Source of the DNA: JAEULH01 sp963746275
GTDB lineage: Bacteria > Pseudomonadota > Alphaproteobacteria > Rhodospirillales > Defluviicoccaceae
DNA length: 64,000 nt
Reading direction: 5' to 3'
Assembly: GCA_963746275.1 (NCBI GenBank)
Contig: CAVVAX010000036.1
Span: forward strand, 9,445-73,444
This document shows positions 38,489 to 47,467 of this stretch, piece after piece (within the stretch, counting starts at the first letter, position 1; each line of letters begins with the position of its first letter). Position numbers and translations under genes: made by a program. Under the pieces are notes generated by a model. It worked only from the letters and a program-made list of their open reading frames with translations, was not told the DNA's origin and ran no database searches.

Positions 38489-38552
38489 GCCTGCACGCGT
38501 TCCTCCGCTCGATCGGGCAGGGGACGCCGCGGCGCCCCCGCCGCATCGGCCA

Positions 38553-38789
38553 TTACTTCAGGACGTACGGCAGCAGGGCGAGAAACCGCGCCCGCTTGAT
38601 CGCCCGCGCCAGCTCCCGCTGCTTCTTGGCCGAAACCGCGGTGATCCGGCTGGGCACCATCTTGCCGCGCTCGGAGACGAAGCGCTGCAACAGGCGGATG
38701 TCCTTGTAGTCGATGGTGGGCGCGTCCGCCCCCGAGAACGGGCAGCTCTTGCGCCGGCGGAAAAAGGGTCTGCGTGTCGCCGCCATCAT
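38553..38789 (-). CDS. rpsR: 30S ribosomal protein S18
   Basis: A 78-residue S18. FFRRRKSCPFSG at the start, IDYKDIRLLQRFVSERGKMVPSRITAVSAKKQRELARAIKRARFLALLPYV in the core: the full family pattern is present (quoted in part). The start overlaps the rpsF stop by 4 bases. S18 binds next to S6 on the 30S platform, which fits the coupled genes. Confidence 0.97.
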   Translation of the reverse strand: MMAATRRPFFRRRKSCPFSGADAPTIDYKDIRLLQRFVSERGKMVPSRITAVSAKKQRELARAIKRARFLALLPYVLK

Positions 38790-39277
38790 ACCCTCCCTGC
38801 GGCCTCGGCCTCGGCTTCGACCGGCCGCGGCCGATCCTCGCCAGCTCGGCCGCGATCGTCGCGGCCCCGGTCGTCGCGGCCCCGGTCGTCACGTCGCGGG
38901 CGATCGTCGCGGCCGCCGCGGTCACCGCGCCCGCGCTCGCGCTCGTCGCGGCCGGCGCGGCTTTGCAGCATCGCCGAAGGTCCTTCCTCCAGCGCCTCTA
39001 CCCGCACCACCATGTGGCGGAGGATGTCCTCGCTGAGGCGAAGCTGCCGCTCCATCTCGTGCACCGCCGCCGGCGGGGCATCGATGTTGAACAGCACATA
39101 GTGACCCTTGCGGTTCTTCTTGATGCGGAAGGTCAAGGAGCGAAGGCCCCAGTGCTCGCGCTTGGTGACCTTGCCGCCGTTCTCTTCGAGAACCTTGGCA
39201 AAGGTATCGGCAAGCGCCTCAGCCTGGGGCGCGGAGATGTCTTGGCGCGCAATCAGCACGCACTCATAGAACGACAA
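38786..39277 (-). CDS. rpsF: 30S ribosomal protein S6 with charged C-terminal extension
   Basis: A 163-residue S6. The ribosomal fold covers about residues 1-108 (MSFYECVLIARQDIS, LRSLTFRIKKNRKGHYVLFNI, RQLRLSEDILRHMVVRVE). After it comes a low-complexity tail of about 50 residues rich in Arg, Asp and Gly. Its short RDDRG-type units are repeated at least three times, followed by an acidic end. Such tails are seen on many alphaproteobacterial S6 proteins but vary in length. The encoding DNA is a GC-rich repeat and could slip during replication or assembly. It is the first gene of the rpsF-rpsR-DUF2232-rplI operon. Confidence 0.96.
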   Translation of the reverse strand: MSFYECVLIARQDISAPQAEALADTFAKVLEENGGKVTKREHWGLRSLTFRIKKNRKGHYVLFNIDAPPAAVHEMERQLRLSEDILRHMVVRVEALEEGPSAMLQSRAGRDERERGRGDRGGRDDRPRRDDRGRDDRGRDDRGRAGEDRPRPVEAEAEAAGRV

Positions 39278-39367
39278 GAATAAGTCTCCTTTCGGCTTGT
39301 CTCAGCAGCGGCCGCCAGCGGCCACGGCATAGCCGGCACGGTTCCGGCAAGGAAACGAGAGGGCGGA

Positions 39368-39396
39368 GATAAAGCACGGTTGCCGGCGTAAAACAA
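39368..39396 (-). promoter_or_regulatory. Predicted sigma-70 promoter for the rpsF operon
   Basis: On the reverse strand TTGTTT (39396-39391) and TTTATC (39373-39368) are separated by 17 bases. This pair lies about 90 bases before the rpsF start, in a 349-base gap between the divergent rpsF and fabG operons. The -10 box is weak, so this is a candidate only. No S6:S18-binding leader structure was identified by eye. Confidence 0.35.
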
Positions 39397-39626
39397 GCGC
39401 CCACGCGTCCGCATTTTCCGTCCGCGTTCCGTCCGTATTCTCACCGGCAATCGTGCGCTGTTGCCCTGGCGAGCACGTGCCGCGTCGTGAGGCTTAGGAG
39501 GCGGATGTTGCACCGGTGCATCGGTCATGTGGCGAGTGCTTGACAGCCCGAAGGGAGCGTCTATTCAGTGCCGCAACGGAGGATCGACCGCCTAAGGTCG
39601 ATCTGCGGGTCTCGCGAAGGGGCGGC

Positions 39627-40364
39627 ATGTTCGACTTGTCTGGCAGGACCGCGCTGGTCACCGGCGCGTCCGGCGGCATCGGCGGGGCGATATCGCGTGC
39701 CCTTGCCCAGCAAGGCGCGCGCGTGGTGATCAGCGGGACGCGGACGGCGGCGCTGGACGCGCTCGCCGCAGAGCTCGGTCCGGACGCCGCCGTCGTCGCC
39801 GCGGATCTTGCCACCGCGGAGGGCGCCAAGGCTCTGCTCGCGGAGGCCGAGCAGGCAGCCGGAAGCATTGACATTCTCGTCAACAACGCCGGCCTCGCCC
39901 GCGACGGCCTGGTCATGCGGACGACCGACGCGGACTGGCAGACCGTGCTTGAGGTGAACCTGACCGCCGGTTTCAGGCTCGCCCGCGGCGCGCTCAGGGG
40001 AATGATGAAGCGGCGCTGGGGCCGGATTATCGGCATCAGCTCGATCATCGGCGTCACCGGCAACGCCGGCCAGGCCGCCTACGCCGCCGCCAAGGCCGGC
40101 ATGATCGGCATGACCAAGTCGCTGGCCAAGGAGGTCGCGAGCCGCGGCATCACCGCTAATTGCATTGCCCCCGGCTTCATCGAGACCGAGATGACCCGCG
40201 AGCTTGCCGAGCGCGGCGGGGACAGCCTGCTCGCGGCGATCCCGGCGGCCCGCTTCGGCAGCAGCGAGGACGTCGCCGCCTGCGTCGTCTTCCTCGCCAG
40301 CAAGGAGGCGGCGTACGTGACCGGCCAGACCCTGCACGTCAACGGCGGAATGGCGATGATATGA
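39627..40364 (+). CDS. fabG: 3-oxoacyl-ACP reductase
   Basis: A 245-residue SDR enzyme that reduces 3-ketoacyl-ACP with NADPH. The glycine motif is TGASGGIGG and the structural NNAG motif is present. The catalytic region is SIIGVTGNAGQAAYAAAKAGM and the end is GQTLHVNGGMAMI. The ATG at 39627 matches the usual FabG start (MFDLSGRTALVTG); the longer open frame upstream is not conserved in type. It heads the fabG-acpP-fabF block. The usual partner fabD is not in front of it. Confidence 0.95.
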   Translation: MFDLSGRTALVTGASGGIGGAISRALAQQGARVVISGTRTAALDALAAELGPDAAVVAADLATAEGAKALLAEAEQAAGSIDILVNNAGLARDGLVMRTTDADWQTVLEVNLTAGFRLARGALRGMMKRRWGRIIGISSIIGVTGNAGQAAYAAAKAGMIGMTKSLAKEVASRGITANCIAPGFIETEMTRELAERGGDSLLAAIPAARFGSSEDVAACVVFLASKEAAYVTGQTLHVNGGMAMI

Positions 40365-40543
40365 GTCCTTTCGGCCACAGCCAGCGTCGTCCGGCGGCAG
40401 CCTTGGCGCGAGGGTTGCGCACTGGTCAGGCTTCGGGAAGTATGCTACCGAACCTCGCTTTTCGCTGCACTGCAGCGTCAGCGACGACCAGCCGCCGAAG
40501 GCTTACAAATTGCGGCATCAACGACACATTGAGGGACAAGACG

Positions 40544-40780
40544 ATGAACGACGTGGCCGATCGCGTTAAGAAGATTATCGTCGAGCACTTGGGGGTAGAA
40601 GAGGCGAAGGTCGTCGAGAGCGCGAGCTTCATCGATGATCTTGGGGCAGACAGTCTCGACACCGTCGAGTTGGTGATGGCCTTCGAGGAAGAGTTCGGCA
40701 TCGAGATCCCGGACGAAGCGGCCGAGAAAATCCTCACCGTCAAGGACGCGGTCGACTACATCAAGAATGCGACTGCCTGA
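40544..40780 (+). CDS. acpP: Acyl carrier protein
   Basis: A 78-residue acidic carrier. MNDVADRVKKIIVEHLG starts the first helix, and the phosphopantetheine site is LGADSLDTVELVMAFEEEF with Ser37. A GAGGGA ribosome site lies about 12 bases before the ATG. The 179-base gap after fabG suggests acpP has its own promoter as well, which is common given its high expression, but no convincing promoter was picked out. Confidence 0.97.
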   Translation: MNDVADRVKKIIVEHLGVEEAKVVESASFIDDLGADSLDTVELVMAFEEEFGIEIPDEAAEKILTVKDAVDYIKNATA

Positions 40781-40864
40781 CCTCTGGGGGCAGGCCGCCG
40801 GCCGTGCGCCGTCCCGTGCGGGCGGTGGCATGGAACCACAATCGCGTATGAACGTTGGAGCGCC

Positions 40865-42128
40865 ATGAGACGCGTTGTCGTGACCGGCATGGGGCTGGTA
40901 TCGCCGCTCGGCTGCGGCGTGGATGTCACCTGGGACCGTCTGATCCGGGGCGAGTTGGGCCTCGGCGCGATCCAGTCCTTCGACGTCTCAGACCTGCCGG
41001 CAAAAGTTGCGGCCCATGTTCCGCGTGGCGACGGAGCCAGCGGCCTGTTCAATCCCGACGACTGGGTTTCGCCGAAGGAACAGCGGCGGATGGACCCGTT
41101 CATCATCTTCGGTCTCACCGCCGCCCAGCAGGCGGTCAAGGACTCCGGATGGCTTCCGGAAAGCGAGGACGAGCGGGTCCGCACCGGGGTGATGATCGGC
41201 TCGGGCATCGGCGGGCTGCAGGAGATTGCCAAAGGCTCGTTGCTGGTCGAGGGCGGCAACGCCCGCAAGCTGAGCCCGTTCTTCATCCCCGCCGCGCTGA
41301 TCAATCTGATCAGCGGCTACGCCTCGATCCGCTACGGGTTCAAGGGCCCGAACCATTCGGCGGTGACCGCGTGCGCGACCGGCGCGCATGCGATCGGCGA
41401 CGCGTCGCGCCTGATCATGCTGGACGACGCCGACGTCATGGTCGCCGGCGGCTCGGAGGCGGCGATCTGCCGCCTCGGCATTGCCGGGTTCTCGGCGGCG
41501 AAAGCCCTGTCGACCAAGTTCAACGACACGCCGCAGAAGGCCTCGCGGCCGTGGGATGTGGATCGCGACGGCTTCGTCATGGGCGAGGGCGCCGGCGTCG
41601 CTCGTCCTCGAGGAGTACGAGCACGCCAAGAAGCGGGGCGCAAAGATCTACGCCGAGGTGGTCGGCTACGGCATGTCCGGCGACGCCTACCACATCACCG
41701 CCCCCGCCCCCAATGGGGACGGCGCCTACCGCTGCATGCGGGCGGCGTTCAAGCACGCCGGGATGAACCCCGAGGACGTGGACTACATCAACGCCCACGG
41801 CACGTCGACGCCACTTGGTGACGAGATCGAGCTGGGCGCGGTGAAGCGGGTGTTCGGTGACGCGGCCTACAAGGTGTCGATGTCGTCGACGAAGTCGGCC
41901 ATTGGCCACATGCTCGGCGCCGCCGGCGCGGCGGAAGCGATCTTCACGATCATGGCCCTGCGCACCGGCATCGTCCCGCCGACGCTGAACCTCGACCGGC
42001 CGTCGGAGGGCTGCGACCTCGACCTCGTGCCGCATGTCGCCAAGGAGCGGCCGGTGCGGGCGGCGCTGTCCAACTCGTTCGGCTTCGGCGGCACCAACGC
42101 CTCGCTGATCTTCACCAAGGTCCACTGA
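40865..42128 (+). CDS. fabF: 3-oxoacyl-ACP synthase II (one-base frameshift in this sequence)
   Basis: A condensing enzyme of about 420 residues. The first frame carries the nucleophile Cys170 (SAVTACATGAHAIG) and reaches DRDGFVMGEGAGV. The second frame continues VLEEYEHAKKRGAKIYAEV, the catalytic histidines in INAHGTSTPLGD and SAIGHMLGAAGA, and the end FGFGGTNASLIF. Deleting one base near 41600 restores GEGAGVLVLEEYE, identical in spacing to other FabF proteins. As fabF sits in the core fatty-acid operon and every catalytic residue survives, a sequence error is far more likely than a pseudogene. Confidence 0.93.
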
Positions 42129-42153
42129 AGCCGGGCGGGCGGCGGCCCGGAGG

Positions 42154-43131
42154 ATGCTCCCTCGCGTCGTCATCGGCGTCGGCGTCGTCGCGCTGATCCT
42201 CGCTACCGCGTTCGCCTGGGCGATGAACGCGTTCAAGCGGCCCGGCCCGCTGACTGCTGAAACCACCGTGATCATCAAGTCTGGCGACGGGCTGGCCGAG
42301 GTGACGCAACGCCTCGCCGATGCCGGCGTCATCTCCGATCGGCTGCTGTTTCGCATCGGCGTCCGCGTGCTCGGCGACGCCCGCGGCCTTCGCGCCGGCG
42401 AGTATGCCTTCGGCCCTGGCACCAGCATGCGTTCGGTGGTCGCGAGCCTTGCCGCCGGCCGGACCCTGGATCGCCGCCTGACGATCCCCGAGGGAGTGAC
42501 CAGCGCCGCCATCGTCGAGCTGATCAATGCGGCGCCCGCGTTGAGCGGCACCCTCGATAGGGTGCCGGCGGAGGGTTCGCTGTTACCCGAGACCTACCAC
42601 TACAGCTACGGCGACAGCGGCGCGGAACTGATCGCGCGAATGCAGGAAGCGATGGCCCGGACGGTGGCCGAGCTGTGGCCGCAGCGGGCTGCGGGCCTGC
42701 CGCTGGTCTCCGCGCAGCAGGCGGTGATCCTTGCCTCGATCGTGGAGAAGGAGACGGGGATCGACGCCGAGCGGCCCCGGGTCGCCGCCGTTTTCATTAA
42801 CCGGCTCAAGCGCGGCATGCCGCTGCAGGCCGATCCGACCATCGCCTATGGTCTGGCGCTGGAAGGCGCTGCTCCCGGCCGGCCACTGACCCGCGCCGAC
42901 CTGGCGCGGCGCTCGCCGTACAACACCTATTTGCAGCGGGGACTGCCGCCCGGGCCGATTGCCAATCCCGGGCGGGCTTCGCTGGAAGCGGTGCTGAACC
43001 CAGCCGACACCGACGAGCTCTACTTCGTCGCCGACGGCTCCGGCGGCCATGCTTTTGCCCGGACGCTCGAGGAGCACAACCGCAATGTCGCCAAGTGGCG
43101 CCGCCGGCAGACGGCGCCGGCGACGCCTTGA
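42154..43131 (+). CDS. mltG: Endolytic peptidoglycan transglycosylase MltG
   Basis: A 325-residue inner-membrane protein with one N-terminal transmembrane helix (VVIGVGVVALILATAFAWAM) and a YceG/MltG domain. A LysM-like subdomain covers IIKSGDGLAEVTQRLADAGVI. Catalytic motifs are LLPETYHY, ILASIVEKETG (catalytic Glu) and LQADPTIAYGL, and the end is LYFVADGSGGHAFARTLEEHNRNV. MltG cuts nascent glycan strands during cell-wall synthesis. The gene follows fabF by 25 bases, a conserved arrangement. Confidence 0.94.
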   Translation: MLPRVVIGVGVVALILATAFAWAMNAFKRPGPLTAETTVIIKSGDGLAEVTQRLADAGVISDRLLFRIGVRVLGDARGLRAGEYAFGPGTSMRSVVASLAAGRTLDRRLTIPEGVTSAAIVELINAAPALSGTLDRVPAEGSLLPETYHYSYGDSGAELIARMQEAMARTVAELWPQRAAGLPLVSAQQAVILASIVEKETGIDAERPRVAAVFINRLKRGMPLQADPTIAYGLALEGAAPGRPLTRADLARRSPYNTYLQRGLPPGPIANPGRASLEAVLNPADTDELYFVADGSGGHAFARTLEEHNRNVAKWRRRQTAPATP

Positions 43132-43140
43132 GCCGTTCCT

Positions 43141-43169
43141 TGTTGCTCAACCCGGTCACGGGTATAAGG
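43141..43169 (+). promoter_or_regulatory. Predicted sigma-70 promoter for yicC-gmk
   Basis: TTGTTG (43141-43146) and TATAAG (43164-43169) are separated by exactly 17 bases and lie 32 bases before the yicC GTG. This is one of the best matches to the vegetative promoter consensus in the window. Confidence 0.5.
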
Positions 43170-43200
43170 GCTTGAGCATAAACCTTTTTAGGAGCGCGCG

Positions 43201-44091
43201 GTGACGCTGTCGTCGATGACCGGCTTCGGTCGGGCCGAGGGCCAGGACCGGGGCTGCGCCTGGACCTGGGAACTGCGCAGCGTCAACGGCAAGGGCTTGG
43301 ACGTGCGCTGCCGCCTGCCGGCCGGCTTCGAGAGCCTGGAGCAGCCGAGCCGCGAGCGCACCGCCGGCGTGCTCAAGCGCGGCAACGTCTCGCTAACCCT
43401 GAGCGTGGAGCGGGCAGCGCAGGCGGGGGTGGTGCGCCTGAACTCGGCCGTGCTCGACGAGATCCTGGCGCTCCTGCCCCAGGTCGAGGCGCGCTTGGCG
43501 AATCCCGGGCCATCGAGCGCCGACCGGCTCCTCGGCCTGCGCGGAGTGATCGAGATCGCCGACGAGATGCCGACCGGCGACAGCCGCAAGGCTCTGGACG
43601 CGGCGCTGCTCCATGGCCTCGACCGCGCCCTCGCCGCTCTCGCCGGCATGCGCCATCAGGAAGGCGCCCGGCTGGCGCCGGTCCTTGCCGGGCATCTTGA
43701 CACGATCGCGGCGCTCTGCGCCCGGACGGAGGCGCTGGCCGGAACGCAGCCGGCGATGATCCTGGAGCGGCTGCGCCAGCAGATCGCGGCGCTTGGCGAA
43801 GCCATACCCGCGCTGCCCGAGGAGCGGCTGGCCCAGGAGGTGGCGCTCCTGGCGCTGAAAGCCGACGCCCGCGAGGAGATCGACCGGCTAAAGGCGCACT
43901 TGCAGGCCGTTGCCCACCTCCTCGCCGGGGGTGGCGCCGTGGGCCGCCGGCTCGACTTCCTCTGCCAGGAGTTCAACCGGGAGGCCAATACGCTCTGCTC
44001 AAAATCGGCGGACGTGGAGCTGACCACCGTCGGCGTCGAGCTCAAGGCGGTCATCGAGCAGTTCCGCGAGCAGGTCCAGAACATCGAGTGA
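43201..44091 (+). CDS. yicC: YicC/YloC family endoribonuclease-like protein
   Basis: A 296-residue member of the YicC family. The start LSSMTGFGRAEGQ and the end GREANTLCSKSADVELTTVGVELKAVIEQFREQVQNIE-type block are diagnostic (quoted in part: NREANTLCSKSAD, VELKAVIEQFREQVQNIE). E. coli YicC has been reported as an endoribonuclease. The GTG start is preceded by AGGAG at about 8 bases. The stop overlaps the start of gmk by 4 bases, the usual yicC-gmk pairing. Confidence 0.93.
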   Translation: MTLSSMTGFGRAEGQDRGCAWTWELRSVNGKGLDVRCRLPAGFESLEQPSRERTAGVLKRGNVSLTLSVERAAQAGVVRLNSAVLDEILALLPQVEARLANPGPSSADRLLGLRGVIEIADEMPTGDSRKALDAALLHGLDRALAALAGMRHQEGARLAPVLAGHLDTIAALCARTEALAGTQPAMILERLRQQIAALGEAIPALPEERLAQEVALLALKADAREEIDRLKAHLQAVAHLLAGGGAVGRRLDFLCQEFNREANTLCSKSADVELTTVGVELKAVIEQFREQVQNIE

Positions 44092-44771
44092 CGCCGGTGA
44101 GCCGCGAGACAGCAGAGGCAGCAGCAACGGCCGAGATCGAGCCGCCGGCCATCGCCCGCCGCGGATTGATGCTGGCGCTGTCCTCGCCGTCTGGGGCGGG
44201 GAAGTCGACGATCGCGCGCGAACTGCTGGCGCGCGACCGCAACCTCAGCATGTCGGTGTCGATGACGACGCGGACGCCGAGGCCCGGCGAGATCGACGGC
44301 ACGGACTACATCTTCGTCGACGACCCCACCTACCGGGCGATGGTCGCAAGCGACCGCTTTCTCGAGCATGCCACGGTCTTCGACAACCACTACGGCACGC
44401 CGCGCCAGCCGGTGGAAGCGGCCATGGCCGAGGGCCGCGACGTGCTCTTCGACGTCGACTGGCAGGGCACCCAGCAGCTCCGCCAGAACGCCCGGGCCGA
44501 TCTCGTCAGCGTCTTCATCCTGCCGCCGTCGCGGGCCGAGCTGGAGCGGCGGCTGCGCACCCGCGCCCAGGATCCGGACGAGGTCGTCCGCAGGCGGATG
44601 GCCAAGGCCGCGGACGAGATGAGCCACTGGGCGGAATACGACTACGTCGTGGTCAACGCCTGCATCGAGGAGGCCGTGGCCGGGGTTGTCGCCATCCTCG
44701 CCGCTGAACGGCTCCGCCGCGACCGGCGGATTGGGCTCGCCGCGTTCGTCGCCGCCGTCAGCGCCAGGTGA
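44088..44771 (+). CDS. gmk: Guanylate kinase
   Basis: A 227-residue kinase converting GMP to GDP with ATP. The P-loop is SSPSGAGKST, and the GMP-binding region includes SMTTRTPRPGEIDGTDYIFV and YGTPRQPVEAAM. The DVDWQGTQQL strand and the C-terminal YVVVN element are typical. GTG at 44088 overlaps yicC by 4 bases; another GTG at 44097 is also possible. The first 25 residues are not part of the conserved fold. Confidence 0.95.
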   Translation: MTPVSRETAEAAATAEIEPPAIARRGLMLALSSPSGAGKSTIARELLARDRNLSMSVSMTTRTPRPGEIDGTDYIFVDDPTYRAMVASDRFLEHATVFDNHYGTPRQPVEAAMAEGRDVLFDVDWQGTQQLRQNARADLVSVFILPPSRAELERRLRTRAQDPDEVVRRRMAKAADEMSHWAEYDYVVVNACIEEAVAGVVAILAAERLRRDRRIGLAAFVAAVSAR

Positions 44772-44804
44772 GCTTTCGACAGGCGCCCGCCTGGCAACGC
44801 CGCG

Positions 44805-45956
44805 TCAGGCCGGCTTCTGTTGGCTTGCCCATGTCCCCAGCCGCTGCAGGAAGTCGAGGCATTGCCCAAGCTGGTCCTGGGCCACGAACTCGTCGGGCTG
44901 GTGCGCCTGGGCGACGCTGCCTGGGCCGATGACGACGGCCGGCACCCCTGCCTTCTGGAATAGCCCGGCCTCCGAGGCGTAGGCGATGCTCTCAGCACCG
45001 TTCTGCCCCGACAGCGCCAGCGCCAGCTCGACGGCCGGGGAGGACGGCATGACCAGCAGCGGCGGCGCCGCCACCTTGCGGACCGTCTCCACGTTCGCCT
45101 CCGGCGCCACCGCCCGCAGCGGCGGCAGGAGCTCATCGCGCGCCCAGTCGTCCAGGCCGCCGCGCAGCCGCTCCGCCGAGGCTTCATCGTAGGAGCGGCA
45201 CTCCCAGAGGAAGCGGCAGTGTCCGGCGATGATGTTGACCGCGGTGCCGCCCTCGATCCGGCCGACGTTGACGGTGGTCCGCTCGCCCGAGGCCTGGCCG
45301 CGGCCGTCCTCGCGGGCGAGGGCGGCGAGCGCGCCGATGCAGGCGGCGGCGGCAAAGATGGCGTTCACCCCGGCCTCAGGCTTGGAGGAATGGCCGGCCC
45401 GGCCGGTGACGCTGGTCTCGAACGAGGCGATGCCGCGATGCGCCTGGACCACGCGCATCTCCGTCGGCTCGCCGATGATCGCGAACGCGGGCTTGGGAAC
45501 CGCCGCCAGCAGCGCCTCGATCAGCGCGGGTGCGGCAAGGCAGCCAACTTCTTCGTCGTAGGAGAAGGCCAGATGCAGCGGGACCGCGAGCGGCAGGCGG
45601 GCGAACTCGGGAATAATGGCGAGCACGCAGGCGATGAAGCCCTTCATGTCGCAGGTGCCGCGGCCGAACAGCCGGTCGCCCCTGGCGACGAGGGTGAACG
45701 GATCGCTGCTCCACGCCTGGTCGTCGACCGGGACGACGTCGGTGTGGCCGGAGAGCACGATGCCGCCGCGCACGGCTGGGCCGACGGTTGCGAACAGGCT
45801 GGCCTTACGGCCGTCGTCGCTCTCCACCGTGAACGAGGCAATGCCGTGGGCGGCGAGATAATCGGCGAGATGGCCGATCAGACCGGTGTTCGAGTTCCGC
45901 GACGTCGTATCGAAGGCGACGAGGCGGGCAAGATGGTCGATGGCGGCGGTCAGCAT
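44805..45956 (-). CDS. argE: Acetylornithine deacetylase
   Basis: A 383-residue M20-family zinc hydrolase that removes the acetyl group from N-acetylornithine in arginine synthesis. Metal-binding motifs are VLSGHTDVVP, GTCDMKGFIA, SYDEEVGCLAA and the distal His in AQAHQPDEFV. The dimerisation domain contains GIASFETSVTGRAGHSSKPEAGVNAI. It is read after trkH, 13 bases downstream, on the same strand. ArgE is favoured over the related DapE by length and by these motif contexts. Confidence 0.92.
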   Translation of the reverse strand: MLTAAIDHLARLVAFDTTSRNSNTGLIGHLADYLAAHGIASFTVESDDGRKASLFATVGPAVRGGIVLSGHTDVVPVDDQAWSSDPFTLVARGDRLFGRGTCDMKGFIACVLAIIPEFARLPLAVPLHLAFSYDEEVGCLAAPALIEALLAAVPKPAFAIIGEPTEMRVVQAHRGIASFETSVTGRAGHSSKPEAGVNAIFAAAACIGALAALAREDGRGQASGERTTVNVGRIEGGTAVNIIAGHCRFLWECRSYDEASAERLRGGLDDWARDELLPPLRAVAPEANVETVRKVAAPPLLVMPSSPAVELALALSGQNGAESIAYASEAGLFQKAGVPAVVIGPGSVAQAHQPDEFVAQDQLGQCLDFLQRLGTWASQQKPA

Positions 45957-45969
45957 CGGGTCGCCCTCA

Positions 45970-47415
45970 TCAACGCCAGAACGACGGGCTGAACAGGATC
46001 AATATGGTGAACAGCTCCAGCCGGCCGAGCAGCATGCCGGCGGAGAGCAGCCACTTCGCCGCGTCGGGGAACTGCTGGAAGGTTCCGGCTGGCCCCGCGA
46101 TGGATCCGAGCGCCGGACCGACGTTGCAGATCGCCGTGGCGGCGCTGGAGATGGCGGTGACCATGTCGAGGCCGAGCATGCCGAGGGCGACGGCGAGCAC
46201 GGCGAAGCAGACGCCGAAGACGAAAAAGAAGCTGAGCACGGAATGGACGACGTCCTCCGGGATCGGCCGGCCATTGTAGTAGGGCACGAACACGCCGTGC
46301 GGCTGGTAGAGGTGGCGGAACTGGGTGTCGGCCGCCGCCTGCAGCACCTGGAAACGGAAGATCTTGATCCCGCACGTGGTCGAGCCGGTGCAGCCGCCGA
46401 TGAACATCAGGAAGAAGAACGTTGGCCCGGCAAAGGCGCCCCACTGCCAGTAGTCGGAGGTTGCGAAGCCGGTCCCGGTCATCACCGAGACGACGTTGAA
46501 GGCGCCGTAGCGCACCGACTCCGCCAGGCTGAGCCCCATCTCGAACCAGACGAACACAGAAGCGATCGCGGCCGCACTGCCGGAGATGGCGAAGAACCAC
46601 CGCACTTGGCTGTCGCGCGCAAGCGCCCTGCCCTCGCCCTGGAGCGTCCGCAGGTAGAGCAGGAAGGGGAGGCTGCCGGCGAGCATGCCGATGGTGATGA
46701 TGGCATCGATCTCGGCGCTGGCGAAGGCGCCGACGGAGGCGTCCCGGGTCGAGAAGCCCCCGGTGGCGACCGTGGTCATCGCGTGGACGCCGGCGTCCAG
46801 CCAGTTCATCCCGGCGAGGTAAAGCGCGACGGCGCAGGCCAGCGTCAGGCCGGCATAGATGAGGCTGAGCGCGGCGGAGATCTGCGCCGCCCGCGGCAGG
46901 GCCTTCTCCCCCGTCTCGAACGCCTCGACGCGAAACATCTGCATGCCGCCGACACCCAGCATCGGCATGACCGAGATCGCCATGACGATGATGCCGAGGC
47001 CGCCCAGCCACTGCAGCAGGCCGCGCCAGACCAGGATCCCCGGAGGCGCCGTGTCGAGGCCGATGATCACCGTCGAGCCGGTGGTGGTGATCCCCGACAT
47101 GGCCTCGAACACCGAGTCGGTGATGCTGAGGTCGAGCTCGGAGAAGCTGAATGGCAGGGCGGCGAATAGCGTCAGCGTCATCCAGCTCAACGCCGTCATC
47201 ACAAACGCCTGGCGGAGGTTGAGGCGGAAGCGGTGGGTGCGGCAACTCAGCACCAGGGCGAGGCCGACGAACATCGTGATGCCGGCGGCGGTGGCGAAGA
47301 CCTGCCAGTCCGGGTTGTCGTAGACGGCATCGACTAAGGCCGGGAGGAGCATTGCCGCGGCCAGGGTCACCAGCAGGATGCCGACGACGAAGAGAACCGG
47401 GCGAAAGGTGATCAT
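45970..47415 (-). CDS. trkH: TrkH-family potassium uptake permease
   Basis: A 481-residue inner-membrane protein with four M1-P-M2 repeats. The selectivity-filter loops are visible as SGITTTGSTV, MTTVATGGFST, VVSVMTGTGFAT and ATAICNVGPALG. GGCTGSTTCGIKIFRF precedes the third repeat end. TrkH works with the cytosolic TrkA protein, which is not encoded here. The last residues (SPSFWR) are as in other TrkH proteins. Confidence 0.95.
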   Translation of the reverse strand: MITFRPVLFVVGILLVTLAAAMLLPALVDAVYDNPDWQVFATAAGITMFVGLALVLSCRTHRFRLNLRQAFVMTALSWMTLTLFAALPFSFSELDLSITDSVFEAMSGITTTGSTVIIGLDTAPPGILVWRGLLQWLGGLGIIVMAISVMPMLGVGGMQMFRVEAFETGEKALPRAAQISAALSLIYAGLTLACAVALYLAGMNWLDAGVHAMTTVATGGFSTRDASVGAFASAEIDAIITIGMLAGSLPFLLYLRTLQGEGRALARDSQVRWFFAISGSAAAIASVFVWFEMGLSLAESVRYGAFNVVSVMTGTGFATSDYWQWGAFAGPTFFFLMFIGGCTGSTTCGIKIFRFQVLQAAADTQFRHLYQPHGVFVPYYNGRPIPEDVVHSVLSFFFVFGVCFAVLAVALGMLGLDMVTAISSAATAICNVGPALGSIAGPAGTFQQFPDAAKWLLSAGMLLGRLELFTILILFSPSFWR

Positions 47416-47467
47416 GGCCTCGCCCCGGCCGTGTCAGCGCCCGCTCGCCTGGAGCGTGCACTGGCTG

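Noticed and set aside
40865..42128. Programmed +1 frameshifting in fabF and nadE
   Set aside because: No slippery codon-plus-stop context is shared by the sites, and the shifts occur at unrelated places in many genes, so an error process is simpler.
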